The notes below the pieces were generated by a model that had not been told where the DNA came from, did not search any database, and worked only from the letters and a program-made list of their open reading frames with translations. A program made the translations under genes and the position numbers. Positions 29,496-39,750 of a DNA stretch of 64,000 nucleotides are shown in pieces; position 1 is the first letter of the stretch; each line of letters starts with the position of its first letter. Origin of the DNA: Sergeia podlipaevii (lineage: Eukaryota; Euglenozoa; Kinetoplastea; Trypanosomatida; Trypanosomatidae); NCBI GenBank assembly GCA_030849805.1, contig JASANZ010002253.1:50559-114558 (forward strand), written 5' to 3'.

Positions 29496-29911
29496 AAGCT
29501 ACGGGGACCAGTTGTTTTGTTGTTGTTGCTGTTTTCTCTCACTCCTTTGGTTTTTGTATTGTTTTTGTTTTTTGTGCGCATATATTTGTTGTTGCATCTT
29601 TAATCAATGAGGACTCACAGATTCGCCCCCCCCCTTCTTCCCAATGAAAATATCGCATTGCTATCTTGTACTATAAAAGAACTGCACAGTCGTGGTTCTG
29701 TGCACAATGAAAATAAAACAATTTTTTCATCTTTATTCCTATGATGCCTCTCTACTTTTTTTTTTTACTTTTCTTCTTTTGTGCGCTTATATGTAGGCGC
29801 AGCAAGCAACATTAATTTTTTTTAAAAAAAAAAATCAATAGTATCTGGAAAGAAATAGCACCTGTGTGCACTGCCCCACCATCTTCCCTCTTTTTTTTTT
29901 TGCAGAAAGAT
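29496..29911 (+). other. Intergenic region, 416 bp
   Basis: T-rich, with a C run near 29627, the T8-A11 palindrome at 29816-29834 and the splice signal of the next gene. No gene seen. Confidence 0.7.
29885..29905 (+). promoter_or_regulatory. Predicted trans-splice acceptor, 738-aa gene
   Basis: CCCTC plus a T run followed by GCAG puts the AG at 29904-29905, just 6 nt before the ATG, giving an almost leaderless message after spliced-leader addition. Confidence 0.6.
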
Positions 29912-32128
29912 ATGACCGATTCCAAAGCAGCCACAACCTCTGAGCCCAACAGCAGTTATGGCACGTCACACACGCAGCTTCTTGATGAACAAATGTTTAA
30001 AGACCGCCTCGCTGCCGAGCTCGCCACGACAGCTAAAAGCGTTGTATCTCATTCTACGACCGTGCAGGCTCAGATAGATGGAGCTAGGCAGCGCGTGCTG
30101 CAGCGAGCGGCACTCACGCGCGCGGTGGCTCTTGCGCCAACGTATCGTCAGCCACTTCTGGACCGTGCACGGCATATACAGAAGGCTCGTGCGTCCCTTA
30201 CAAACACGCTGCATCGCTTTGCGCGGCAACTCGTTGCGAACCGTGACGCTCTCAGTACGAACGATGGCCCAACAACAGGCGTAGGCTCTGCGAAAGAGGA
30301 CATGGTGCCGAACTTTGGCCGTGTCTGGCGCACCGTTACGACAGAGCTACGCGACGAGCCGGCCTACTTTGTGCACCCGCTGTGCCCGTCTCAGGAGAGT
30401 TTTTTTCTGTTTTGCAAAGAAGCCTTTTGCAAGCGTGGCCTGCACCGCCGTCTGGGGAAGGCGGTAGAACACAGCACTACCACTACCAGTAGTAGTAGTA
30501 GTAGTGGCAGCGGCAGTGCACACCAACGTGGTGCACATGTGAAGCATGACGGTGGCGATGCTGGGACACATGGCAGCCACGACGGCGGCCTCGAAGAGGG
30601 CTTAGAGCTGCTGATCAAGATAATGGGATCTCCAACAGACGACACCACGAAGACTTCATCTTTTCGTGCACAGGCACTAGCAGACGCAGTTGTGGAGGTT
30701 GAGGAAGAGGAGAAGAGCAGTAGCACCAGTAGCAGCGATGGCGTGCACGTGGTGTTTGACGTGGATGCTGTTGAGGAAAAGAGCAGTGACGTTGCGGCAT
30801 CAACGGAACAGCAAAATATGAAAAGTACCGTCCCAAAGAAGATGAAGACAAGAGAGGAAGTGGGGTGCGTGCCTACTGTACGCCTGCCCTGCCTCTTGTC
30901 ACTAGGCCAATTCTGCTGTGATCTACCGTGGGTAGTAGCGGCCGGAGAGGCGGCTCAGGAGGCGGAGAAACGAAATGGCAAGCGAAGGAAGAATGTTGGG
31001 GCCTATGAGGAGGGTGCGACAGTGGGGTTTGCCTTGCCGCTCGGCACAGCAGCAGCAGGTCGGGGTGAAGAGGAGCCCGCCACAGCGGCGGGGACGAGTG
31101 GCAAACGGATGACTACCCTGGACGGTATAGATGGCGATGCGAAGGTGTCCAGCCCAAATGGGTTTGGGGACAACAGCGACTACGGCAACGATTGCGTGGA
31201 CGAGGACCACAAGGCAGCCATGGCACGTGTTGCGATGCAGTACATGCTGACTGCTGTGGACACAGCATGGGCTGACTTGAACGTGCCTCACATGGAAGGC
31301 ATGGGCAAGTCAAAAGACGATGCCGAGGAAGAACTGGAATTGATGGAGTCGTTTGTGGACGCAACCCGCATTCGTTATGCGGTAGAGCTCGCCGCGCGTG
31401 TGGTCGCGTTAGACACCGCTATGCGCATGCTGCTGGAGAGCGAGGATATGATTATATTTAATGGTCACCGCACCGTTTACTTGCGACCCATCGCCAACAA
31501 CAACACTCTTCAAGACATAGTTGTTGCTGGTGCTCATCACCGCAACGACGGAAATGGTCTCCTTCCTTTTACCGTCCTGAGTCTTCCAGGTGAGCAGCAG
31601 GTGTATTACTGTGTAGCGTATTGCCTTGGCGCTGCTTTTCTGCGTGACTACGTAGTAGCAGCCGAGTCTGCTTCGAGTAGAGAGCGAGAAGAGGCAGACA
31701 TCGAGGAGGAGGAGACAGCGAGTAGTAGTAGGGGCCGTGGATACAACGGAGCAGCACGGTGGGCAGCCGAATTTGAGCGACAGTTTTTGTGCCAGCCGCC
31801 TTCTAGCGCCACTCCGCTGGACATTTCTGTAGGTTCCGCAGCGCGACTGTGGCTATACATGTGGGAGTACGTGATTACTGTCCCATCACTTGCAGGCAAG
31901 GAACACTGCGCGAAGCTGTCCAGTGCGCAGGTGCCGCTCTCAGAGCAGCTCGCGCGCCGGTGGCTGCAGAATAATGCGGATGGATTTGCGGAGGTGGCGG
32001 CGTCTCGCGCCTGCATGCTGTGGCCGCAACCTTGGAGTCAATCAGCGAACGGTACGTGTACACCACTAACGGAGGCCGTGGCAGCATTACGCAGTGAAGT
32101 GGAGTCGCTGTGGAGTGCCAAGGCATGA
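29912..32128 (+). CDS. Conserved-looking hypothetical protein (738 aa)
   Basis: I do not recognise the family. The start is chosen at the ATG at 29912: the frame is open 16 codons further but only from a GTG and across a T-rich tract ending in CAG (29904-29905), the likely splice acceptor. The N-terminal 130 residues are strongly helical (LAAELATTAKSVVSHSTT, QKARASLTNTLHRFARQL). A block near residues 150-190 (NFGRVWRTVTTELRDEPAYF, FFLFCKEAFCKRGL) and another in the C-terminal half (ARVAMQYMLTAVDTAWADL, FVDATRIRYAVELAARVVAL, YYCVAYCLGAAFLRDYVV) look conserved. Acidic/Ser-rich inserts lie between them. No transmembrane helix, signal peptide or catalytic motif stands out. The pattern of helical blocks with low-complexity inserts is common in kinetoplastid-specific proteins; function cannot be given. 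Confidence 0.8.
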   Translation: MTDSKAATTSEPNSSYGTSHTQLLDEQMFKDRLAAELATTAKSVVSHSTTVQAQIDGARQRVLQRAALTRAVALAPTYRQPLLDRARHIQKARASLTNTLHRFARQLVANRDALSTNDGPTTGVGSAKEDMVPNFGRVWRTVTTELRDEPAYFVHPLCPSQESFFLFCKEAFCKRGLHRRLGKAVEHSTTTTSSSSSSGSGSAHQRGAHVKHDGGDAGTHGSHDGGLEEGLELLIKIMGSPTDDTTKTSSFRAQALADAVVEVEEEEKSSSTSSSDGVHVVFDVDAVEEKSSDVAASTEQQNMKSTVPKKMKTREEVGCVPTVRLPCLLSLGQFCCDLPWVVAAGEAAQEAEKRNGKRRKNVGAYEEGATVGFALPLGTAAAGRGEEEPATAAGTSGKRMTTLDGIDGDAKVSSPNGFGDNSDYGNDCVDEDHKAAMARVAMQYMLTAVDTAWADLNVPHMEGMGKSKDDAEEELELMESFVDATRIRYAVELAARVVALDTAMRMLLESEDMIIFNGHRTVYLRPIANNNTLQDIVVAGAHHRNDGNGLLPFTVLSLPGEQQVYYCVAYCLGAAFLRDYVVAAESASSREREEADIEEEETASSSRGRGYNGAARWAAEFERQFLCQPPSSATPLDISVGSAARLWLYMWEYVITVPSLAGKEHCAKLSSAQVPLSEQLARRWLQNNADGFAEVAASRACMLWPQPWSQSANGTCTPLTEAVAALRSEVESLWSAKA

Positions 32129-32575
32129 TTCGCCCAAGAAGAAAAAGGAAGAGATGAGAACGCCACGGTCCAGTTGTATTCAACGGCAATGACAACAAAG
32201 AAGAGGTGGGTTGCTCTGTATCACGCGCAAGTTAAATCGAACAGACATTTTTTTTTTCTGCAACTCTACACCGTAAAAGGATATAGTGTTATAGAGCAGT
32301 AACTGTAGTGATTAGTGCTTGTTTCTATCGTATGTACTGATACGCATGATCTTTTTTTTTGTTCCAAAAACGTACCTCTTTCTTTTCTAGTAATCAGTTA
32401 TCATTTCTTGTTATCTCTTCTTCTTTCTGTCTTCTTTTTTTGTTTGCAGTATTTCAATAGCTAATTAGGTTCAGGGCAATTTTGCTTTCTTCTGTAGGTA
32501 TTGCATATATACATATAAGAAGAAATAACAACAGAGTTTACCGCTCGCACACAAGCAATTTCTCAGTAAAGGAAA
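32129..32575 (+). other. Intergenic region, 447 bp
   Basis: No gene. A strong CT-rich tract (32405-32445) followed by AG at 32448-32449 is the likely splice acceptor of the LRR gene. Confidence 0.7.
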
Positions 32576-34267
32576 ATGACGACTATGGCCAGAGTGGACG
32601 CGGTCCTCGAGCGCTTCGACCGCAAGTCTCCTCGTGATGCTTACAAGCAGGTTTGCGAGGAGCTGGAAGTGCACATGCAGCGGGTGATCTACAACATGCT
32701 CCCCGACGTGCCCTCCGCCTGGCATCGTGTTCAGACTCTTGAGCTGGATAAGTGCATCCTTGGACCCAAGGGCTGCATGGCCATCCTTCCGCTCATCACG
32801 GTCAGCACCACCCTGCGCAAGATCACCCTCCGCACCTGCGGCGTCACCGACGAGTTTGTAAAGGAGCTCTGCGATATCCTCCAGGGTCATCCCTCCGTCC
32901 GTGCCGTCGACGTCAGCGAGAACGAGCTCGTGACAGTGTACTCGGCGCCATTCATCATCAGCCTTATGCGCAACAACTCCAACATGGTCAGCTTTGACGT
33001 GGATGACACCCATGTTGGCACCAACGTTGGCAACATCATCGCCGAACTTGGTATGCGCAACAGGTTCAACGTTGCCAGCTACTACGAGGACAACTACTTC
33101 AAGATGAAGGACCTCTTTGGCTATCTCGATGAGAACGGCTATGGCTGGGTGCTGCTCAAGTCCCTCGTCATGAACTGCCCCTACCCCGTGCTGCAGGAGC
33201 AGTTCGTGGAGCGCATATCCATGAAGAAGCCCCGCAAGCGTTCTGACAACACCATCAGCGCCAACACCTTCATGGAGCTCATCTACATGAACTACAAGAC
33301 CGAGGCTGAGACTGCCAGGTACGCCGAGGGCACTCTGGACGAGCCCTACATTTTCATGATAGCCAACTGGAAGCAGCTCATGGGGGCCGTTGAGCGCTTC
33401 AACGCTCGTGAAGATATCGAGATGCAGGTGTGCCTTCCTGAGGACCTCCACCGCATCCGCATCCGTGACTACCTCCTTAGCAACGAATCCGCTGATGCCA
33501 TGATCGAGTTCGCCATGAACGCACTGGAGGACGAGGGTACTGTTGCTTCCCACGTCGTTAACGGCAAGGTGCAGCTTACCGCCCCCCTCCTCGTGAAGGC
33601 CAGCCGCCAGGCCTTTGCGGTTCCCCCCAGCATGAAGCCTGTGTATCAGTTCTTTAAGGATAGGGATGCTGCTTTTATTCCTGACTGCCTGCGCAGCGGC
33701 TCTCGCCTCCTCAGCTTGCGCGCGATGTCGATGCTGAACGCCAGCATCTCCAGCGTGGCCACCAACGACCGCCCCAGCACTGTTGAGGACCCTAACGATC
33801 CCGTGCACACCTTCAGCCTTCCCTGCTGCGTTGTGAAGATGGTGATTGACTTCTTCAACCGTGAGTACCTCCGCCTCCCCAAGAAGAGGGAGAGCACCAT
33901 CCCTGACAGTCCTCGCACCAGGAAGGACAAGGCGATGGAGAAGGCTGCCATCCCGATTGCTACCTTCCTCTCCACCGAGTTCGTCACCGATCTGGAGAAG
34001 ATCTGCCCCAGACTGTTGGGCGACTACTACGCTCGCTACGCGCTTCCTATTGCAGACTGCACCATCACCCTTCAGGAGATGGTCAACGTACTTGATGAGA
34101 TGTACGTGCAGATCCGCATTGACAAGCATCTCAGCTTTGAACAGATCGAGAAGATGGAGAACCCACTCAAGGTGCCCCGCTTCAACGAATTCCTCATGAA
34201 GCACCTTATGGAGCGCGACGAGGATGTGAAGATCATCGAGCCTCTTCGTGGCTCTCTCGCTCTCTAA
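32576..34267 (+). CDS. Leucine-rich repeat protein, highly expressed type
   Basis: The 563-residue product begins with a helical segment and then ribonuclease-inhibitor-like LRRs: VQTLELDKCILGPKGCMAI, LRKITLRTCGVTDEFVKEL, VRAVDVSENELVTVYSAPF and MVSFDVDDTHVGTNVGNII (about residues 50-160). The rest is mixed helix with no second recognised domain. LRRs of this kind bind proteins, so it is probably a structural or scaffold subunit. Codons are almost entirely C/G-ending (AAC, GTC, CTC, ATC), as in TCTP and unlike most neighbours, which predicts an abundant protein. An abundant LRR scaffold in a trypanosomatid could belong to the flagellum or paraflagellar rod, but this is inference from codon use and fold only. 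A polypyrimidine tract ends in AG at 32448-32449, 126 nt upstream of the ATG. The 577-codon ORF on the opposite strand is a by-product of this codon bias. Confidence 0.88.
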   Translation: MTTMARVDAVLERFDRKSPRDAYKQVCEELEVHMQRVIYNMLPDVPSAWHRVQTLELDKCILGPKGCMAILPLITVSTTLRKITLRTCGVTDEFVKELCDILQGHPSVRAVDVSENELVTVYSAPFIISLMRNNSNMVSFDVDDTHVGTNVGNIIAELGMRNRFNVASYYEDNYFKMKDLFGYLDENGYGWVLLKSLVMNCPYPVLQEQFVERISMKKPRKRSDNTISANTFMELIYMNYKTEAETARYAEGTLDEPYIFMIANWKQLMGAVERFNAREDIEMQVCLPEDLHRIRIRDYLLSNESADAMIEFAMNALEDEGTVASHVVNGKVQLTAPLLVKASRQAFAVPPSMKPVYQFFKDRDAAFIPDCLRSGSRLLSLRAMSMLNASISSVATNDRPSTVEDPNDPVHTFSLPCCVVKMVIDFFNREYLRLPKKRESTIPDSPRTRKDKAMEKAAIPIATFLSTEFVTDLEKICPRLLGDYYARYALPIADCTITLQEMVNVLDEMYVQIRIDKHLSFEQIEKMENPLKVPRFNEFLMKHLMERDEDVKIIEPLRGSLAL

Positions 34268-34468
34268 AGCAAAGGAGGGGGGGATAGCGTTTCTTCTCTT
34301 GCATACGACGAGCAGTTTTTTTTTTTTTTAGTCGAAAGCGCGAGGGTGCGTGTGTATATGTGTATGCGTGTATGTCGTTCACTTGGGTTGAAAGACGCAC
34401 GCCACGGTAGGGAATAATGTACATATACACCTATATATATATACGCGTAAGTTATGTATATACTTACT

Positions 34469-34496
34469 GAAATCGGTGGTCTTTAGTACCGATTTC
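34469..34496 (+). promoter_or_regulatory. Perfect stem-loop in LRR-gene 3' flank
   Basis: Arms GAAATCGGT (34469-34477) and ACCGATTTC (34488-34496) are exact reverse complements around a 10-nt loop, and an A-rich run follows. Location about 200 nt after the LRR stop suggests a 3' UTR element; the function is unknown. Confidence 0.55.
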
Positions 34497-35793
34497 GATC
34501 TTTAAAAAAAAAAAGAAAAAAAAACTTCTCGCCTTTTTTTCTTATATATATATATCTTCCTTTTCACCCTTTTTTTGTATGCGGTTAGTGGTTGTTTTCC
34601 TGTTTGTTTATTTTATGCATATTTCTTTTTCTCTCTTCTGCTGCACTCAAGTTGTCTTTCTTTGTGTGTTCGTTTGTGTGTGTGTGTGGAGATTTGGTAA
34701 GAAAGATACCTGTGATGTACACTATGCTATGAATTGGCCGGAAGGTGCTCTATTGGTCTGCGTGCTTATATGTGGAGAAACTATATTCCCTCCTTTACAG
34801 AAGGAAAGGAGAAATAAACGATCAGTGAAAGGGAAGAAAAGCATAGCGAAAGATGTGCTAATGTGAAGCACTGCATTCATCACAATCTGCGCTTTTTCTT
34901 TCTTTTTTTTTTGAGTGTTTGTCTGTACTACCTATACTACCTATACTTGAGAATGGCTGACTCACATATACTCACTCGCCTACACGACTATCTCTCTCTT
35001 TCTCATGCTGCATCTATCTTGCTGATGTATATCGGTGCTTTCTCTGTTTCTAGCACGTTACTTTTTTGTTGTTCTTCTGAAAAGACGTACATATTAGTTT
35101 CACAGCGCTTTGTTGTGTGCTGTTGTTGAGGCATAGCATGTTTTGTTTTTGAGGAACAATTAAAACACACAATCGCGAATGAACAGAGGGACTCTGGTTG
35201 AAGACAGGAGAAAGCACATTTGAAGCAGTGAGCTTCCCTGTGTGCGTATGTGCGTGTGTGTTTCTTTTTCTCTTTTTTCGTGTCGAAATTGAAATATTCT
35301 ATGCTTCGTTTCTGTTTTCCTAGCAGGCGCGTGTGCGCAAAAACATGATGTACTGTCAAAAAATGTGTTGTTGGGTGCCTTATAATATATATACAATGTA
35401 AACGAGAAACATATATTTATATACCCATTTGGAAAAGAGAGGAGAAAAATAATTGGTTTTGCTCAAGCGCTCATTCTCCTTTGCCACGTGTGAGAGGAGA
35501 GGGGTAAACGGGAGGAGTACGTGGCGCTTGACAGAGGGATAATAGTTCTTTTCTTTGATAGTTTTCTTCTTTCATAAGTCACTTATACTTCTCTTTGAAA
35601 GCACTAATGATCATCTTACAGAAAGGCAAAAGAGAGAGAGAGAAGTGATTGAAGGGAAGAAAGAAAGAATGTTGAAGGATGAGAACTCTAAGAATTGACA
35701 AGGACCCTATCACTTTATTTTTTATATTATTTACTATTTATTGTAATTCCAAAAACAGTAGCAGCACACCAAACAAAACAAAAAGCAATAATA

Positions 35794-35877
35794 ATGGGTG
35801 TTTATGCCTTCTTTTCGACACCACAAGGACGAAAATGGAAAGATGCCGTAGGGGACCCTACGCTAAGTACCTTTTAG
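35794..35877 (+). CDS. Possible 27-codon micro-ORF
   Basis: A short ATG-to-TAG frame encodes MGVYAFFSTPQGRKWKDAVG plus seven residues. It stands out because the peptide is mixed and balanced rather than the Phe/Leu/Lys-only output of the surrounding T- and A-rich DNA. It also follows a T-rich stretch with an AG at 35757-35758. Codon use is not as biased as in the 40-codon ORF, and 27 codons can occur by chance. Low confidence. Confidence 0.25.
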   Translation: MGVYAFFSTPQGRKWKDAVGDPTLSTF

Positions 35878-37099
35878 CAAGTGATTGGCTTCTTTCCTCC
35901 CACTTGTGAAGATACATATTGCATTTTTTTCTTCCTTTACACTACTTGTGCTTGGATGCACACATATATGACTTACTTTCTTATTTACTTTTTTTTTGCG
36001 TATTCTCTTATCTTCACTTATCGTGCCCCCCTTTTACTCTTCTTTTTATTTTTTTCGCACCGTTGTCATATACACATCGTAGTTGATTTAAGTTAATTTT
36101 TTGTGATTACTTCTTTTTGTTGTTGCTTTCTTTTTTTTTTATTATTATTATTTTTTCTTTTTTGATTAAACCCCCAAAGCGAAAAAAAGGTGCGTCATTC
36201 ATAGCCATAGTGCAAAGTCCAAACAATTGTGCATTTTATTTTATCAAAGAAAATAAAAATTAAGAAGAGAAGAGAATAGTGTTGTTCTCAGGCGCCTTTA
36301 AAAATAACCTTTGTTCGAAAAAAAAAAAATCATACTTCACGAGCTAAGTAGTACATATCAAAGGAAGGGAAAACATATACGTACGCCCTCAGACAGTACA
36401 GATCCGTCAGTTTGTTAGTATTAGTGAGCCAATATTTTTTTTTGTTCTTGTCGGTTCTATCATCTTTTTTCACGAAAAAGCTGAGCATTAACCGTGCAGA
36501 CGTTGGCATTTTTTTTTTTCCTTGAAGCACCTTTTGTACGTAGTGTGAATATACCATACATACATACATATATTGCAAAAGGAACCAAGAGCAAGGTACT
36601 TTCATATTCTTTTCATCCACGCCGATAGTGCAGTCTCAACATTCAGTTTCAGTGAATTGCTGCTTTTTTTCTTTCTCTTCTCTCTTTTATCCCCCTCACC
36701 CTTTGTAGCTATCCCTGCTCTTTCTCGCCTATTACTCAGAGAAGCATCTGTTTTTTTTTCCAGTTTTTTTATTACTATTATTCAAAGAGTCTGCATTGTG
36801 TGATCTATTTCTCACTTCTAGTGGTAGTTGTTGTTTTTGTTGTTGGTTTTTTTTTCTTTTTTTTCTCCCTGCTTGTTTTTGTGCATTCAATCAGCCTGAG
36901 TGCATTGTCTTATCTTTTGCTGGTGCTGTTCTTCTTTTGCGTCGAAACTATTTGCAGCGTAGCACAAACATATATATACTTCTTTTTCGGTCCAATTTTC
37001 ATTATCTCCGGTACAACTGCGTAAGTATCAGTATTTGTGATCGAAAAGAAGAAATAAGGAGAAAGAAAGAGAGAGAAATACGGAGATATTTTTCCATCA

Positions 37100-39124
37100 A
37101 TGTCGAGTCTTGCTGCCTTTCCTACCAACATTCCAACAGAAGGCAATACCAACATTAAGAAGACAGCCGTCATCGCTGAAGCTACCGCCGATAGGACCGC
37201 CTCTGACGCTCAGCAGCAGATGTACAGCAACGCCATTGACGCTGCATTTGCCCTTCTGCAGCTAAATGCCAATGAGAATAGCACCAGTGAGCTCGAACTT
37301 GGAGGCCTCGAGTCTCTTGTCATCGCCACCGTCGATGATGCCGATGACGAAGATGTGATCCTCGCTGCTCAGTCAAACCCCAAGACGATCTCGGCAAAAG
37401 ACGTCAAGAAAAGCCCGAGTGGGGGGGTGTACATGCAGAACGGCCACGTCGGCACTGACTACTACTTCCAAAGCTGCAACAGCAGCGGCACTAACAGCAA
37501 CCCAATGAACCACTACTTCACCACAGCGACGTCCTCCCCTCTATTTGAGGGAAGTGAAACCTACAGCGCCGGCGAGACCGATGCCAACACCATGGATCTC
37601 AATAGCACTACTGCCAGCCACCACATCTTTGCCGCTGCCGATAACAGTGTCTCACGCCATACCCTCAATGTCAACATCAGCGGCACCAAAGCTGACGCCC
37701 CTACCTTTGCCAGTACTGCGGTGCCTATGAAGCCATTTGAGGTGCCGTATGTTTTCCCCACTGGCATTCCTCATGCCTCCCCCAACATGGTACCTCCTGA
37801 CTACACCGTCGCCTCTCAGCAGCAACAGCAGCAGCAGACCTCCATTATTGGCAACGACAGTGGGATTTCTGCTCACACAGTCAGCTACAGCACCAGTCCA
37901 ATTACTGCTGCTACCCCCAGCTACGGCGTTGTCAGTCAGAACTCACCCGCGACATCCATACACAACAGCACACAGTCGCCAGCTCCGCAAAACGGCAACA
38001 CCATGCACGACGATGCTGTCCGCAGCAATCTGTTTATTTGCGGTCTTGCCCCTGAGGTGGGCGATGACGAGATTTTCAAGCTCTTTGCACCCTATGGTGC
38101 GATCGAATCGGCCAAGGTGATGCTTGACATTCACACCGGCCTCAGCCGCTGCATTGCCTTTGTGAAGTTCAAGGACGTCACATGTGCAGAGCATGCCATC
38201 GAAGAGCTCAACGGAGCTTCCTTCTACAAGCACCAGATTACCGTCCGTGTTGCCAACTCCCGTGCTGCCTACCTGCCTGGAACTCCAACAAACAAGACGT
38301 TTGTGCGCAATGTGCCCCTCAACGTGAGCAAGGCAGATCTCTACAAGTACTTCTCTCAGTTTGGTGAGGTCACAGACGTCTCTGTGCACGCAGACACAGC
38401 CCAGGCCCGCAACGCGAGCAACAACGCTTCTGTCAACGGCGTCACGGCCCACTGCGATGGCGGCAATGCTTCCTTATTGAAGCTCAACATTGTCTTTGTG
38501 ACCTTCTCTACCAAGGAGGCCGCGGCAAAAGCAGCGGAGGAGACGCACACCAAGTGTCCTTTTGTGCAATGCAACGGAGTCCCACTGCTCGCCAAGGTGG
38601 CGGAGGACAACACGCGCCGTGTGGAGCGCCTCGCTCGCCGCTTCCGCCCCAACACGAACAACAACAGTTCGAATAGTGCAAACAACAGCGGCGGTAGCGG
38701 TCCCAACTCGCCTCCTCCGGGCGGTGCCCTGTCACAGAGTCACATGGTCGTCGATCGTATGGGCAATCAGACCCGCCGTGGGGGCGCCAATAACAATGCT
38801 CGTCGCAACGGCGGCACTGATTCCTCTCAGCAAATTGGGGGCTACCCTCCCATGGAGTTGCCGCAGCAGCCATTTCTGGTGGCCGCGTTGCCCGCGAGTG
38901 GCGCCACCCCTGGTGCACATCCTGCCTTTCTCGCTCCCACGACTGCTGCTCCATTCATGGTGATGACACACTCTGGTGGCATGCAGATGGTGTACGCGCC
39001 TGTTGGAGCCGCGTTGGCTTCTCTTCAGCCGCAGCCGCAGCAACCGCAGCAGCGATTTGGTATCTCTAATGGTGCCAACAGTAGAGCGGGTCAATATTTT
39101 CTAGTGATGAACGGCCAACAGTAA
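37100..39124 (+). CDS. RNA-binding protein with two RRM domains
   Basis: This 674-residue protein has two RNA recognition motifs in the middle. RRM1 (about residues 309-384) has RNP2 LFICGL and RNP1 RCIAFVKF. RRM2 (about 398-500) has RNP2 TFVRNV and an RNP1-like LNIVFVTF, with an Asn/Ser-rich insertion (about 434-457) between its halves. The N-terminal 300 residues are Thr/Ser/Asn-rich with a short poly-Gln run. The C-terminal part contains an Arg/Asn/Gly-rich stretch (RRGGANNNARRNGG) and a Gln/Pro-rich end, so both arms are likely disordered and could drive granule formation. In trypanosomatids gene control is mostly post-transcriptional, and RRM proteins of this layout set mRNA stability or translation. 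The gene sits alone between gaps of 2.8 and 6.7 kb, hinting at very long UTRs. The target RNA is unknown. Confidence 0.92.
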   Translation: MSSLAAFPTNIPTEGNTNIKKTAVIAEATADRTASDAQQQMYSNAIDAAFALLQLNANENSTSELELGGLESLVIATVDDADDEDVILAAQSNPKTISAKDVKKSPSGGVYMQNGHVGTDYYFQSCNSSGTNSNPMNHYFTTATSSPLFEGSETYSAGETDANTMDLNSTTASHHIFAAADNSVSRHTLNVNISGTKADAPTFASTAVPMKPFEVPYVFPTGIPHASPNMVPPDYTVASQQQQQQQTSIIGNDSGISAHTVSYSTSPITAATPSYGVVSQNSPATSIHNSTQSPAPQNGNTMHDDAVRSNLFICGLAPEVGDDEIFKLFAPYGAIESAKVMLDIHTGLSRCIAFVKFKDVTCAEHAIEELNGASFYKHQITVRVANSRAAYLPGTPTNKTFVRNVPLNVSKADLYKYFSQFGEVTDVSVHADTAQARNASNNASVNGVTAHCDGGNASLLKLNIVFVTFSTKEAAAKAAEETHTKCPFVQCNGVPLLAKVAEDNTRRVERLARRFRPNTNNNSSNSANNSGGSGPNSPPPGGALSQSHMVVDRMGNQTRRGGANNNARRNGGTDSSQQIGGYPPMELPQQPFLVAALPASGATPGAHPAFLAPTTAAPFMVMTHSGGMQMVYAPVGAALASLQPQPQQPQQRFGISNGANSRAGQYFLVMNGQQ

Positions 39125-39707
39125 ATGTCATGTGCTGAATAAGGGAGGTAAGCAGCATCACCGGAAAGGATAAAAAAAAAATGGTATCAGGTGGGAAAAT
39201 ACAAGGTAAATGCCCTCAATCATGGAACAGAGATACGACGTTAGGAACTTCATTAATAAAATGAAACTACTGCGTTGATAAAGGGGGTGGAGGAGAAAGT
39301 GGTGGTGAAAGGCATATTATACATTTTTATATAATCTTTTTTTTGGAGTGTGCGTGTGGTTATGTGTGTGATGTGTAGATGGTTGGATAAACCTTCTCTC
39401 AAATACGAAACTGGACTCATCAGCCCGTGTTTCACAAGGCGCTATGAGGGAAAAAAAAAAGAAATACGGATAGTTTTTTTTTTTTTTAAGAAGACAGTAA
39501 AGAACAAGAAGAGGAAGGAGTTGGCGAGGATGTTGAAGTAAAGAACACCACTATCGTGCTAAAGAATATTGAAGGCAAGCCACGAAGGCGTTCTCTTTTT
39601 TGGCCTCGTTTACTTACTACGCGGTTGTTTCTCTTGCTTTATGTGGGATTTGTCGCTTTTCTTTTGACTTTTTTTTTTAATGTTGGTGTGAATATTCTTC
39701 TATTTGC

Positions 39708-39750
39708 ATTATTATTATTATTATTATTATCATTATTATCATTATTATTT
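39708..39750. repeat. (ATT)n microsatellite
   Basis: About 43 bp of ATT repeats with two ATC interruptions, in the gene desert after the RRM gene. Confidence 0.9.

Larger units (their letters stand above)
34268..37099 (+). other. Long intergenic region, 2.8 kb
   Basis: AT-rich DNA with T/A runs and GT repeats. It holds a perfect 9-bp stem-loop (34469-34496) and one weak micro-ORF (35794-35877). Longer ORFs here are Phe/Leu/Lys products of homopolymers. It probably holds the LRR 3' UTR and the 5' UTR of the RRM gene. Confidence 0.65.

Noticed and set aside
32471..34204. 577-codon ORF on the minus strand
   Set aside because: It mirrors the LRR gene exactly. C/G-ending codons on the plus strand suppress antisense stops, its peptide is His/Val/Leu/Glu-rich without domain features, and every other gene is on the plus strand.
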